Positions 47,238 through 55,872 of a DNA stretch of 64,000 nt are shown here, piece after piece. How positions within the stretch are numbered: the first letter of the stretch is position 1; each line of letters opens with the position of its first letter. Source of the stretch: Paenibacillus sp. J45TS6 (GTDB taxonomy: Bacteria > Bacillota > Bacilli > Paenibacillales > Paenibacillaceae); contig NZ_BOSJ01000001.1 of the NCBI RefSeq assembly GCF_018403285.1, positions 310,001 to 374,000 of the forward strand, given 5' to 3'. A model generated the notes under the pieces. The model was not told the origin of the DNA. It worked only from the letters and a program-made list of their open reading frames with translations, and did no database searches. The translations under genes and the position numbers were made by a program.

Positions 47238-47446
47238 AACATATACATCCCCTTTCATAAGTTCAGCAGCGAGTGGATCGTACAAAGAAAATGATGAATA
47301 TGAGAATGGTAAGGGATTCCATGCAAATACATGAAAAATCGCTTCGTGTCTTGTTTTCATACTTTTCAGAAAATCTTACACTAACAATATAGTAACAAAA
47401 AATAACGAGAAATGCTAATTTTCAGTTCGTTTCAGGGTGTATTTTT

Positions 47447-47896
47447 TTATCCTGCTTCTGAAAGATGTTCTTCCAAGTGGAATTGTGACAGCTGCTCAAG
47501 TCTCCGCTGTGTATCACTCATCCAACCTTCATCGTTCATCTGTAGGGCACACTGATACACATCAAGAAGTAAATTAATACGCTCCTCTTTGTAAACTTCA
47601 ACGACATCTCCGATTTTTTCTAAGTCCATCTCCACATTCCTCTTGTATAGGTCACAGAACAAACTAGCTACTTCATCAATATCCGAAAAAATCACAACTT
47701 GATACGGATCATGTAAGGATAGCTCTATCGTTTGAAGATACTCGGTTAAATGAGCTTTTACGGGTTTAAGTACTTCATAAGTGGAACAGGACATACACGA
47801 AAAAATAGGCACATTTTTCACTTCTATCTTTTTAGCAAAAATTACGGTATGCAGTTCAAGACTCATCGGTTGATTGCAATCGCACCATCTGGGCAT
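47447..47896 (-). CDS. Unknown protein with N-terminal Cys cluster
   Basis: I do not recognise this 149-residue protein. The N-terminus MPRWCDCNQPM plus SCMSC gives four or five cysteines in a CxC ... CxxC pattern consistent with a zinc ribbon, as in YgiT-type N-termini. The rest is acidic and helical with ELSLHDPYQVVIFSDID, VVEVYKEERINLLLDVYQ and a Glu/Leu-rich end, without membrane segments. ATG 47896 has GGTGAT near it; an earlier ATG at 47929 would add 11 residues. It is co-oriented with ytxJ, 209 bp upstream, possibly related in redox or metal function. Confidence 0.65.
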   Translation of the reverse strand: MPRWCDCNQPMSLELHTVIFAKKIEVKNVPIFSCMSCSTYEVLKPVKAHLTEYLQTIELSLHDPYQVVIFSDIDEVASLFCDLYKRNVEMDLEKIGDVVEVYKEERINLLLDVYQCALQMNDEGWMSDTQRRLEQLSQFHLEEHLSEAG

Positions 47897-48139
47897 AGGA
47901 TCACCGCCTGTAACATTGTTTACATGCAAGTTTCGTGTTTCTTCTACAATAAATCTTCGACTTCTTTATCATAAATCCTGCTGTTACAGGCACCAGAACG
48001 ATTTGCTAATTCCATCTCATATGTCTATGCTGAAAGACACCATAGAGTTATAATCCTGTTCAAAAGTGAGCACATTTGGTATCTGAGCTGCTCTCCGTTA
48101 CACTAGAAGTAAGAAATAAAGAAGGAGTGAATGATTGTC

Positions 48140-48667
48140 ATGAGATTGACTGGAAAAAAAGTAATTGCGCTCGTAGATGAAGAATTTGAAGATTTGGAGT
48201 TATGGTATCCCGTGCATCGTGTACGTGAAGAAGGGGCTGAGGTTCATCTTGCCGGTGAAGTAAAGGATAAGGTGTACGTAGGTAAATACGGGGTTCCTGC
48301 TACAGCGGAATACAGCTTTGAGGAACTAAACAGTGCAGATTATGACGGTATTCTCGTTCCTGGAGGCTGGGCGCCGGACAAGCTGCGCAGATATCCCAAA
48401 GTGATCTCTTTGATTCAGGAGATGAATGCAGAAAAGAAAGTAATCGGACAAATATGTCATGCAGGATGGGTACTCATATCCGCCAAAATTCTACAAGGGG
48501 TTACTGTTACTTCGACACCAGGTATTCGCGATGACATGGAAAATGCGGGTGCGATCTGGAAAGATGAAGCGGTTGTTACCGACGGACATATCGTATCTGC
48601 ACGCCGTCCTCCCGATCTTCCCCCTTACGGAAAAGCTTTCTGTGATCTTCTGGCAGAAAGATCATAA
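48140..48667 (+). CDS. DJ-1/PfpI-family (type 1 glutamine amidotransferase-like) protein
   Basis: A 175-residue DJ-1/PfpI protein: MRLTGKKVIALVDEEFEDLE, the VPGGWAPDKLR segment, the nucleophile elbow IGQICHAGWVLI with the reactive Cys followed by His, and a C-terminal VTDGHIVSARRPPD. Family members act as protein or nucleotide deglycases, stress chaperones or cysteine peptidases; it resembles Bacillus general stress proteins such as YfkM. AAGGAG is 12 bp before this ATG; ATG 48131 is too close to it (3 bp). Confidence 0.85.
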   Translation: MRLTGKKVIALVDEEFEDLELWYPVHRVREEGAEVHLAGEVKDKVYVGKYGVPATAEYSFEELNSADYDGILVPGGWAPDKLRRYPKVISLIQEMNAEKKVIGQICHAGWVLISAKILQGVTVTSTPGIRDDMENAGAIWKDEAVVTDGHIVSARRPPDLPPYGKAFCDLLAERS

Positions 48668-48677
48668 GATATTTTCT

Positions 48678-48712
48678 AAGACGAGTGAGTAGATTTCTAC
48701 TCGCTTCGTCTT
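48678..48712 (+). terminator. Terminator after the PfpI gene
   Basis: Stem AAGACGAGTGAGTAG pairing with CTACTCGCTTCGTCTT (one mismatch), tail TCTTTTTTTTC on the plus strand. Confidence 0.82.
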
Positions 48713-48733
48713 TCTTTTTTTCATTAAAAAAAT

Positions 48734-48784
48734 AAAAAGGACGGATCCCGCCGTAATCTGCTTACGACGATATCCATCCTTTTT
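48734..48784 (-). terminator. Terminator after ptsI
   Basis: Stem AAAAAGGACGGAT/ATCCATCCTTTTT with one mismatch and an inner region; minus-strand tail TTTTTATTTTTTTA. It ends the PTS operon. Confidence 0.75.
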
Positions 48785-48801
48785 ATATATAAACATAAAG
48801 A

Positions 48802-50538
48802 TCAGTTTAATCTCTCTGTATTTTCCTCAATAAACTCTTCTAACCTCGCTTCAATGTCATGACTTCTTGACATCGAAATACAAGATTTAGCCACTGCCTT
48901 CGCTTCCTCAGCACACGTATTCAGCAGTCTATGCTTCACTCGAAGTAATGATTGCGGAGACATACTAAGATTATGAATTCCAAGCTCAATCCAGATCGGT
49001 ACTGCTCTCTCGTCCCCAGCCAGTTCTCCGCACACACTGATATCAATTCCTGCCGTATGAGCAGCATCAGCGGTCATCTTCAGCATGCGCAAGATCGATG
49101 GATGGAATGGATGATAGAGATGAGCGATCTGTTCATTCATCCGGTCAACAGCAAGTACATATTGTACAAGATCGTTCGTACCGATACTAAAGAAGTCCAC
49201 TTCCGCTGCTAGAAGATCCGCTATAACAACAGCAGCAGGCACTTCAATCATAATACCAATCTGAATATCCTTATCATAAGCAATCCCTTGCTGATCAAGA
49301 TCCCTCATTGCTTCACGCAATACCTGATTCGCTTCCCGAATTTCGTCGATTGAAGAAATCATAGGATACATAATTTTCACTTTTCCATGAACACTAGCTC
49401 TCAGAATGGCCGTCAACTGAGCTTTAAATAAATCTTTCAAATCTAAACTAATCCGAATCGCACGATACCCAAGGAAAGGATTATCCTCCTCTGCCAGCGG
49501 AAAATAGTCGAGCTGTTTATCTCCGCCGATATCAAGTGTTCGAATGACAACCGACTGACCTCCTGCTCTCTCAACAACATGACGATATACTTCATATTGT
49601 TCTTCAATTGTAGGAAAAGTTGGCCGATCCATGTAGAGGAACTCGGTGCGGAATAATCCGACCCCTTTTGCCCCGTGGCGAAGAGCCATCTCCAACTCTT
49701 TTGTTGAACTGATATTAGCAGCAAGATTCATAATAGTACCGTCTTTCGTAACCGCGTCAACTTCAGCAAGCACTTGGAGTTGTTCCTTTTTACGAAGCTG
49801 CTGGTTACGAATACGTGTGTATTTCTCCATCATTTTCTCGCTCGGATTCACATAGACAGTGCCTTCATCTCCATTGATGATAAGCGTATCTCCCGTTTGC
49901 ACAGGAAGGTTCACGCTATTCTCAAGTCCTGATACCATAGGGATGCCAAGTGCTCTTGCCATAATGGCAGAATGAGACGTCTTGCCCCCGATTAGAGTCA
50001 CGATCCCAAGTACATAGTTAGGATTTAGATGGGCAAGCTGCGAAGGAGATAGTTCTTTGGCAACTAGGATATAAGGCTGTGTATCTGAAGGGAGCGTAAT
50101 TTCCGGGGCCCCCAGCAGATGTTTTAACAACCGATTTCCTACATCTTTTATATCTAAAGCACGCTCTTTCATATACTCATCATCAAGTAAATCAAACATC
50201 GTTACAAAATGATCGATTGCTTCTTTTACCGCAACTTCTGCCGCCTTATACTGGCGTTCAATAATCCCTTGGATTTCACTCATAAATACAGGGTCTTCCA
50301 GTATAGCCAAATGGGCATCGAAAATACTGGATTCCTCCGGACCCACCACTTCATTAAACTCTTGCTTTATTGTCTCAATCTCATTGCGAGATGTTCTTAT
50401 GCCTTCATACAGCCGTTCAAATTCTTTGGCCAGGTCAACGACGTCCATTTTTTGGTCTGGTAAATCCCATTCCCAACTGGGAAGGACAAATGCCTTGCCT
50501 ATAGCGACGCCTGCCGCTCCTGAGATGCCTTGTATCAT
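48802..50538 (-). CDS. ptsI: PTS Enzyme I (phosphoenolpyruvate-protein phosphotransferase)
   Basis: Transfers phosphate from PEP to HPr at the head of the PTS. The phosphohistidine site GGKTSHSAIMARALG puts His at residue 189, exactly the canonical position; the PEP-binding domain has EFLYMDRPTFPTIEEQ, YPMISSIDEIREAN and the catalytic SVCGELAGD. The 578-residue length is slightly over the norm. It overlaps the IICBA gene by 4 bp (ATGA) and also has GGAGGG before its ATG. An HPr gene is normally its neighbour, but none lies here. Confidence 0.95.
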   Translation of the reverse strand: MIQGISGAAGVAIGKAFVLPSWEWDLPDQKMDVVDLAKEFERLYEGIRTSRNEIETIKQEFNEVVGPEESSIFDAHLAILEDPVFMSEIQGIIERQYKAAEVAVKEAIDHFVTMFDLLDDEYMKERALDIKDVGNRLLKHLLGAPEITLPSDTQPYILVAKELSPSQLAHLNPNYVLGIVTLIGGKTSHSAIMARALGIPMVSGLENSVNLPVQTGDTLIINGDEGTVYVNPSEKMMEKYTRIRNQQLRKKEQLQVLAEVDAVTKDGTIMNLAANISSTKELEMALRHGAKGVGLFRTEFLYMDRPTFPTIEEQYEVYRHVVERAGGQSVVIRTLDIGGDKQLDYFPLAEEDNPFLGYRAIRISLDLKDLFKAQLTAILRASVHGKVKIMYPMISSIDEIREANQVLREAMRDLDQQGIAYDKDIQIGIMIEVPAAVVIADLLAAEVDFFSIGTNDLVQYVLAVDRMNEQIAHLYHPFHPSILRMLKMTADAAHTAGIDISVCGELAGDERAVPIWIELGIHNLSMSPQSLLRVKHRLLNTCAEEAKAVAKSCISMSRSHDIEARLEEFIEENTERLN

Positions 50539-52421
50539 GCTTCTATCCCTCCAACATTCCTATCTTCATGTAGTACAACAGACATTACCGGTGCCTGGCC
50601 TTTTCTAACATGTTTAAATGGCGCATAGCTCCATGATTTCACTCGGTCGGGATTGGTGATCACCATTGGTGTAACTAATGAAGGAGCTTCCTTCCTTAGT
50701 CTATCCAGATCAAATTTGATCAATAGTTGACCGGCCTCCACGACATCTCCTTCTTTTACTGCAGCTTCAAAACAGCCTTTAAGTTGAGATGTGTCAATCC
50801 CAATATGAAGCAATACTTCTAGTCCTTCCGGTGTTTGAATTCCAATGGCGTGCATCGTTGGATACAGATGCATAATGGTGCCGTATACGGGTGAAAGAAG
50901 CTCTCCATTCTCCGGTACAAATGCGACCCCGTCACCTACAAGCTTACCGGCAAATATTTTATCCGGTACATCCTCGATTGGCAACATTTTTCCCTGAACC
51001 GGCGCGCTGAACAGTACTTGCGGTAAATCACGCTCAAGCAGTTTGGCAATTTCTTCACGTATGAGCTCAGAATAGGTACCGAATACAACCTGTACATTTC
51101 CGCCTCCAAGCTTGATGAGACCCGCAGAACCAAGTGCCTTCATCGCACTCACATCAATTAAACGATCATTATGAACGGTAATTCTGAGCCTAGTAATACA
51201 TGCTTCTACCTGAACGATATTACGTTTCCCCCCAAGTGCCTCAAGTATAAGCGGGGCTTGATATGGGATACTGCCAACCCAATCTTCGAGGACTGAACCT
51301 TCTTCACGCCCTGGTGTAGGAATACGGAACGTACGGATCGCCCATCGAAATAAGTAATAATAGATGAGGCCGTATACAATCCCTATTGGAATAAGAAGTA
51401 ATCCGTTCTCGGACAAATGGAAATTCAGTATGTAATCAATCGCGCCCGCAGAATAAGAGAATCCATGGCGTATTTCAAGTAAGTAGCTGATCCATAGAGC
51501 AAGTCCTGACATAACCGCATGAACGATAAACAGGTAAGGCGCTGCAAACAAAAAGGCAAATTCAATCTGTTCTGAGACCCCTGTCAAAAAGCATACTAGA
51601 GCTGACGTAATGAACGTCTTGTAGACTTTCGGCTTCAAATCTTCTCTAGCTTCCTGGATAATCGCTAAGGCGATCGCTGGAATGGCGAACATCATAATAG
51701 GAAACAGACCTGACATGAAGTATCCTGCTGTTGGGTCTCCTGCAAAAAAGCGAGGCAAGTCTCCCGTTACTACCTGACCGCCTACAGTCTCATAGGAACC
51801 AAGCTGAAACCAGAACACATTATTCAGCAAATGATGTAGTCCGAAAGCGACCAATACCCGGTACAAAATTCCATATAAAAAGAGTCCAAATCCTCCCAGT
51901 TGATATTCCATGGAAGCAATCAGGTCTAGCAAAGATTGGATGATAGGAGCAATACCCAGCATCACACAGGAAAATAATGCTGCAATGAGTCCTACAATCA
52001 GTAATACAAAACGAGATCCTCCGAAGAATTGTAAAATCTCAGGAAGTCGTATACTTTTAAATCGATTATGTGTAATTCCGGCGATGGCGCCAAGAATAAT
52101 ACCGATGAGTGAAGCAGGCTGAACGCTTCCATCTCCAAAATGGCTTACTACCTGATCGTAGATAATCATCCCCGACAGAGCAGCAAGACCGGCTTGACCC
52201 GCCTGATTCGATAAACCAAGCGCCACACCCACCGCAAATAAATACGGCAAAAAATAAAACAGGCTTTGACCTGCAACTGTAGCGATTCCGCTTACACTTT
52301 CAAATCCCCAAGAATCCCATGGCAAACTGCCTACACTCAGCAATATGGCTGCTGCAGGTAAGACCATCGTCGGGAGCATCACAGCTCTGCCGAGCTGCTG
52401 TAAGGAACCGAGCCAATTCAT
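50535..52421 (-). CDS. PTS transporter IICBA (N-acetylglucosamine/glucose type)
   Basis: A 628-residue three-domain permease. IIC covers about residues 1-365 with about ten membrane segments and the LHHLLNNVFWFQLG motif; IIB is about 380-460 with the phosphocysteine in VEACITRLRI (Cys408); IIA is about 470-625 with the active histidine in EVLLHIGIDT (His539). The layout fits the NagE/PtsG class; a GlcNAc rather than glucose substrate is favoured by general similarity but not proven. It is the first gene of a two-gene operon with ptsI and has its own promoter. AAAGGAGAGG lies before the ATG. Confidence 0.9.
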   Translation of the reverse strand: MNWLGSLQQLGRAVMLPTMVLPAAAILLSVGSLPWDSWGFESVSGIATVAGQSLFYFLPYLFAVGVALGLSNQAGQAGLAALSGMIIYDQVVSHFGDGSVQPASLIGIILGAIAGITHNRFKSIRLPEILQFFGGSRFVLLIVGLIAALFSCVMLGIAPIIQSLLDLIASMEYQLGGFGLFLYGILYRVLVAFGLHHLLNNVFWFQLGSYETVGGQVVTGDLPRFFAGDPTAGYFMSGLFPIMMFAIPAIALAIIQEAREDLKPKVYKTFITSALVCFLTGVSEQIEFAFLFAAPYLFIVHAVMSGLALWISYLLEIRHGFSYSAGAIDYILNFHLSENGLLLIPIGIVYGLIYYYLFRWAIRTFRIPTPGREEGSVLEDWVGSIPYQAPLILEALGGKRNIVQVEACITRLRITVHNDRLIDVSAMKALGSAGLIKLGGGNVQVVFGTYSELIREEIAKLLERDLPQVLFSAPVQGKMLPIEDVPDKIFAGKLVGDGVAFVPENGELLSPVYGTIMHLYPTMHAIGIQTPEGLEVLLHIGIDTSQLKGCFEAAVKEGDVVEAGQLLIKFDLDRLRKEAPSLVTPMVITNPDRVKSWSYAPFKHVRKGQAPVMSVVLHEDRNVGGIEA

Positions 52422-52445
52422 GGCACCCTCTCCTTTCTAATCTAG

Positions 52446-52474
52446 ATGGTAAGCGTTCCATGTCTTTTTGTCAA
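52446..52474 (-). promoter_or_regulatory. Promoter of the IICBA-ptsI operon with an overlapping operator-like palindrome
   Basis: On the minus strand a perfect TTGACA (52469-52474), a 17-bp spacer and TACCAT (52446-52451) form a sigma-A-type promoter about 25 bp before the start codon. The imperfect palindrome ATGGTAAGCGTTCCAT (52446-52461) covers the -10 and half the spacer. The untranslated leader is very short, so there is no room for a RAT/terminator antitermination system of the glcT type; repressor control is more likely. Confidence 0.65.
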
Positions 52475-52505
52475 AATGAATCCTGTACCTCTTTTTAAAA
52501 AGTAA

Positions 52506-52530
52506 AAAGGCCCCTCATAAAGGGACCTTT
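52506..52530 (-). terminator. Terminator after the CoA-binding-protein gene
   Basis: Stem AAAGG plus CCCT pairing with AGGG plus CCTTT, mismatched in the middle, tail TTTTTACTTTTTA on the minus strand. Confidence 0.7.
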
Positions 52531-52540
52531 CTTTCATCAT

Positions 52541-52969
52541 TTACCTCTGCTCTTTGCCAAGTAAAATGGAATCTTCCACTTTAATGCATCGATCCATGAT
52601 GACCGTCATGCCATGTTCTTCACCAATCTGAGCTGCTTCATCACTGACAACACCGAGTTGTAACCATAGTACTTTAGCTTTGATCTCGGCTGCCTCTTTT
52701 GCCACTTCACCGCAGTATTCACTCCGGCGGAATACATTTACGATATCAACAGGCTCAGGAATGTCCGCAAGTTTTGCATAACATTTCTCCCCTAGAATTT
52801 CATCTGCTCTAGGGTTAACTGGAATAATGCGATATCCCCTGCTTTGCATAGCTTCTGAGACCATGTAAGAAGTTCGGTCCGGTTTATCTGATAAACCGAC
52901 AACAGCAATATTTCCAGCAGAACGAAGAAGTTCTTTAATCTCATCCCGTGATGGGTTTTCAAATGCCAT
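52541..52969 (-). CDS. CoA-binding (Rossmann-like) protein, YccU type
   Basis: A 142-residue single CoA_binding_2 domain: NIAVVGLSDKPDRTSYMVSE, IIPVNPRADEILGEKCY, VDIVNVFRRSEYCGE, LWLQLGVVSDEA and a C-terminal VIMDRCIKVE. It resembles the CoA-binding domain of acyl-CoA synthetases and succinyl-CoA ligases; the isolated form has no assigned reaction. AAAGGTG lies 9 bp before the ATG at 52969. It follows aroA by 25 bp, so cotranscription is likely. Confidence 0.87.
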   Translation of the reverse strand: MAFENPSRDEIKELLRSAGNIAVVGLSDKPDRTSYMVSEAMQSRGYRIIPVNPRADEILGEKCYAKLADIPEPVDIVNVFRRSEYCGEVAKEAAEIKAKVLWLQLGVVSDEAAQIGEEHGMTVIMDRCIKVEDSILLGKEQR

Positions 52970-52994
52970 AATGATCAGCACCTTTCTAACATTA

Positions 52995-54284
52995 CTATAC
53001 CCATTCTACGTTGGCGCCAAGCGCCTGTAAATGATCGAAATATCCAGGATAGGATTTTGCAACGTGATGAGCATCTTTAATACGCAGCGGCTCTTTGGAA
53101 CGAAGACCCACCACCGTGAGTGCCATAATGACACGATGATCATAATGAGCGTTAATTTCAACGCCGCCTTCTACCCCTTCAGGTCGTCCGTGGACAATAA
53201 TCTCCGCTTGTCTTTCTTCGACTTTTGCGCCAGCTTTACTGAGTTCATGTAAATAATCGGTGATTCGGTCGCATTCTTTATACCTTAAATTCTCCACATT
53301 ATAAAAGCGCGAAGTACCTTCCGCAAAAACAGCTGCTGCAACCATAGCAAGTACCGCATCCGTAGCTGCATCTCCATCAAATTCGACAGCCGTAAGTTTC
53401 CCATTTCCTTGAACATGGACGATATTATCTTCATGTGTGAGCGGAACATTCATCATCTTCAGCACATCGATAATAGCACGTTCACCCTGTTTACTCTTCT
53501 CCATTAACCGCGTAACCGTTACATCTGAATTTGTCACCGCAGCCGCTGCTAAAATCGCTGCTGATCCAGGATAATCTCCTTGAACTGTATAATTCGCCGG
53601 TTGATATTTTTGAGAACCAGGAACTTGAAAAGACATATAGTCATCACTTGCATGAATAATGATACCAGCTTGTTCTAACACTTCGAGTGTTTGCCCGATC
53701 ACGACTTTCGATTTCAGATCATGAAGGACTTCAATCGTACTATCCTGCGGAAGAAGCGGTGTCAGAAAGAGCAGCGCACTCAGATACTGAGAACTTACAG
53801 ATCCCGATACTCGAATAACTCCGCCTTGCGGCTTACCGCCACGAATGGTGATCGGCAGTCTTCCCTCCTGATGATCTACTTCGGCGCCCAGCTGCTCGAG
53901 TGCATCAATTAAATCTTGATGAGGCCTTTTACCAAGAGATTCTGGGTATGTATTAACGAATGTAATCTCCTCACCAAGTGCGGCAATCCCCATTAGAAAA
54001 CGCAGAACGGCTCCTGCATTCCCTACATTCAGTTCACCTGTGGGACGAGGTGTAGAGCCAAAACCAGTAATGGTTATTTTCTCATCGTCTTCTACAAGAA
54101 CAGCACCCAAATCTTGAATACAGCGGCGCATCGCATCGCTGTCCTCACTGTGGGCAGGATAATAGATTGTACTCGTTCCTTCTGCTAATGCAGCAACAAG
54201 CAAATAACGCGTTGTGTAGTTTTTAGAAGATAAAGCGTCAATCGTTCCCGTTAAGGAAGGGGTGTTGTTTACGATAACATCCAT
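52995..54284 (-). CDS. aroA: EPSP synthase (3-phosphoshikimate 1-carboxyvinyltransferase), divergent type
   Basis: Sixth step of the shikimate pathway. The fold is complete: SKNYTTRYLLVAALAEG in place of the usual GDKSxSHR (with Lys and Arg kept), GNAGAVLRFLMG in place of GNAGTxxR, FDGDAATDAVLAMVAAA with the catalytic Asp region, YNVENLRYKECDRIT with the conserved Lys-Glu and HHVAKSYPGYF. So the catalytic residues are there but the glyphosate/PEP loop differs: the Thr97 position is Ala and the Pro101 position is Phe. This resembles the variant EPSPS known from Deinococcus-Thermus. Ribosome site AAAGGAG precedes the ATG. Confidence 0.9.
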   Translation of the reverse strand: MDVIVNNTPSLTGTIDALSSKNYTTRYLLVAALAEGTSTIYYPAHSEDSDAMRRCIQDLGAVLVEDDEKITITGFGSTPRPTGELNVGNAGAVLRFLMGIAALGEEITFVNTYPESLGKRPHQDLIDALEQLGAEVDHQEGRLPITIRGGKPQGGVIRVSGSVSSQYLSALLFLTPLLPQDSTIEVLHDLKSKVVIGQTLEVLEQAGIIIHASDDYMSFQVPGSQKYQPANYTVQGDYPGSAAILAAAAVTNSDVTVTRLMEKSKQGERAIIDVLKMMNVPLTHEDNIVHVQGNGKLTAVEFDGDAATDAVLAMVAAAVFAEGTSRFYNVENLRYKECDRITDYLHELSKAGAKVEERQAEIIVHGRPEGVEGGVEINAHYDHRVIMALTVVGLRSKEPLRIKDAHHVAKSYPGYFDHLQALGANVEWV

Positions 54285-54465
54285 AGTTATAACTCCTTTT
54301 TTATATATAATCAGCTGCGCTTAATACTCGGGAACAACCTTCATAATGAAATGTAATGAAATTGACAGTCTCCTCTTCCCTTCGGTATCATGGTATAGTT
54401 ATCCATAAGAACTTGTCCATTCGGATTACACCAATATATAGTAACCATAGAAAAGAGGATGACTC

Positions 54466-54762
54466 ATGAATCAAATACTCGAGATTACACCTGCTGAACT
54501 TAAGGCTCGTCTACAGTCAGGAGAAGCTATTCAAATGATTGATGTCCGTGAAGATGAGGAAGTTACTGCTGGAATGATTCCAGGAGCAAAACATATTCCA
54601 CTTGGACAAATTCCTGATCGTCTTGATGAGATCGAGAAAACGCAGGAAACAATTTTGATCTGCCGCAGTGGTTATCGCAGTGAAAGAGCTTGTGAATATC
54701 TAACAGAACTCGGATATCCGAGCTGTGTGAACCTTGTTGGCGGCATGCTTGCCTGGACTTAA
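54466..54762 (+). CDS. Rhodanese-domain sulfurtransferase
   Basis: A 98-residue single rhodanese domain: IQMIDVREDEEVTAGMIPGAKH, IPLGQIPDRLDEI and the active loop ILICRSGYRSERA with the persulfide-carrying Cys in CRSGYRS. Transfers sulfur to thiophilic acceptors; the partner is not known. AGAGGATG precedes the ATG. It lies between aroA and aroK on the opposite strand. Confidence 0.9.
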   Translation: MNQILEITPAELKARLQSGEAIQMIDVREDEEVTAGMIPGAKHIPLGQIPDRLDEIEKTQETILICRSGYRSERACEYLTELGYPSCVNLVGGMLAWT

Positions 54763-54775
54763 TTAAGAGTAGCCG

Positions 54776-54800
54776 AACGGGCAGGCAGCGCCTGCCCGTT
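54776..54800 (+). terminator. Terminator after the rhodanese gene
   Basis: Perfect 11-bp stem AACGGGCAGGC/GCCTGCCCGTT with a 3-base loop, tail TTCTTTTTAC on the plus strand. Confidence 0.9.
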
Positions 54801-54845
54801 TTCTTTTTACGATCATACTACAATGTACCTGAAAAGCACAACAGC

Positions 54846-55358
54846 TTAGACGCGGTAAAGCGTTAAAATATGACGAACAACTTCTTCCGGGCTTAACTCC
54901 GAAGTATCAATGGTAACATCTGCAAAAGAATATGCATCTTTACGTTCTTCCATTATATTCTTTACCCGTTCCTCTATATTACCTGCAAGCAGCGGTCTAT
55001 CATCATTCGACGATACACGTGAAATAATTGAATCTGCACTCGCTGTCAATGCGATAACCCAACCTGCTTCTTTCATTAGTTCCCGGTTCTCCGCTCGAAG
55101 TACAGATCCGCCTCCCGTAGAAACGACTTGAGAAGTCCCTTTGAGAATTCTACATAAGGTATCACTCTCTACTTGGCGAAAATAACTTTCTCCCTTTTCT
55201 TGAAATAAGACGGGGATTGGACAGCCTTCTTGTGCTTCTACATCCGTATCAATATCTATGAGCGTGTATCCAAGTTCTTGTGCCAGTATGCTGGATACTG
55301 TTGTCTTGCCTGTGCCCATCATTCCAATAAGAATGATATTATCCGCTTTGCTGCTCAC
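54846..55358 (-). CDS. aroK: Shikimate kinase
   Basis: ATP-dependent kinase for shikimate. Walker A is IGMMGTGKTTVSSI, the shikimate-binding loop has DIDTDVE, FRQVESD and VSTGGGSV, and the lid has DRPLLAG. The 170-residue length is right. It starts with GTG at 55358 after an AAGGGG site. The gene follows the same direction as aroA but is separated from it by the oppositely oriented rhodanese gene. Confidence 0.92.
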   Translation of the reverse strand: MSSKADNIILIGMMGTGKTTVSSILAQELGYTLIDIDTDVEAQEGCPIPVLFQEKGESYFRQVESDTLCRILKGTSQVVSTGGGSVLRAENRELMKEAGWVIALTASADSIISRVSSNDDRPLLAGNIEERVKNIMEERKDAYSFADVTIDTSELSPEEVVRHILTLYRV

Positions 55359-55519
55359 TGCCTTGCCACCCCTTCATTATAAGACCCAGTTAGTTCCATC
55401 TTTTTTTATTCTACTAAACATAACACAGAAAAAAAGATCCGCCAAGAAGCATATCAGGACATCCTTTTACGTATGGATGATAGAGAAGAAAAGGATAGAT
55501 ACCTGTAAGGAGTGTGAAC

Positions 55520-55864
55520 ATGATGGATGATTTAGCTTATCTGCCCGTACTGAAACTACCTGTGCTTCCTAGCAGAATCACACGTATCTTTGAACCAGGT
55601 TATGTGATATGCAGAGATGACGTACTGCTCGTACTGCATTATGTACAACAAAAAGTGGCTTTGGAAGACCCACTTCTCATGGATCTACCAAAACCACGTC
55701 TTATTACTAATTTTCAATATTTTAGTGAAGCTGCGATGTTGCTGTTGGGAGAGCATACCTCTTCCTATTCAACACAAGAAAGACTAAGGACCTGTTTGCA
55801 CGAGGCACTTTATGGTCTTCGCGGAGAAATGCAGCAAAGCAGCATGAATTATAGTGTATCTTAA
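55520..55864 (+). CDS. Unknown protein (114 residues)
   Basis: I do not recognise this protein. It is soluble, with LAYLPVLKLPVLPSRITRI near the start and IITNFQYFSEAAMLLL-like hydrophobic patches but no signal or membrane helix, and a polar Ser/Gln end. AAGGAG lies 7 bp before ATG 55520, with a second ATG next to it. The gene is convergent with gnd, ending 8 bp before its stop. No function is inferred. Confidence 0.6.
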   Translation: MMDDLAYLPVLKLPVLPSRITRIFEPGYVICRDDVLLVLHYVQQKVALEDPLLMDLPKPRLITNFQYFSEAAMLLLGEHTSSYSTQERLRTCLHEALYGLRGEMQQSSMNYSVS

Positions 55865-55872
55865 AGCCGTTC

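Noticed and set aside
52422-52540. RAT/terminator antitermination control of the PTS operon
   Set aside because: The leader from the predicted start to the ATG is too short and no hairpin precedes the start codon; the hairpin at 52506-52530 belongs to the upstream gene.
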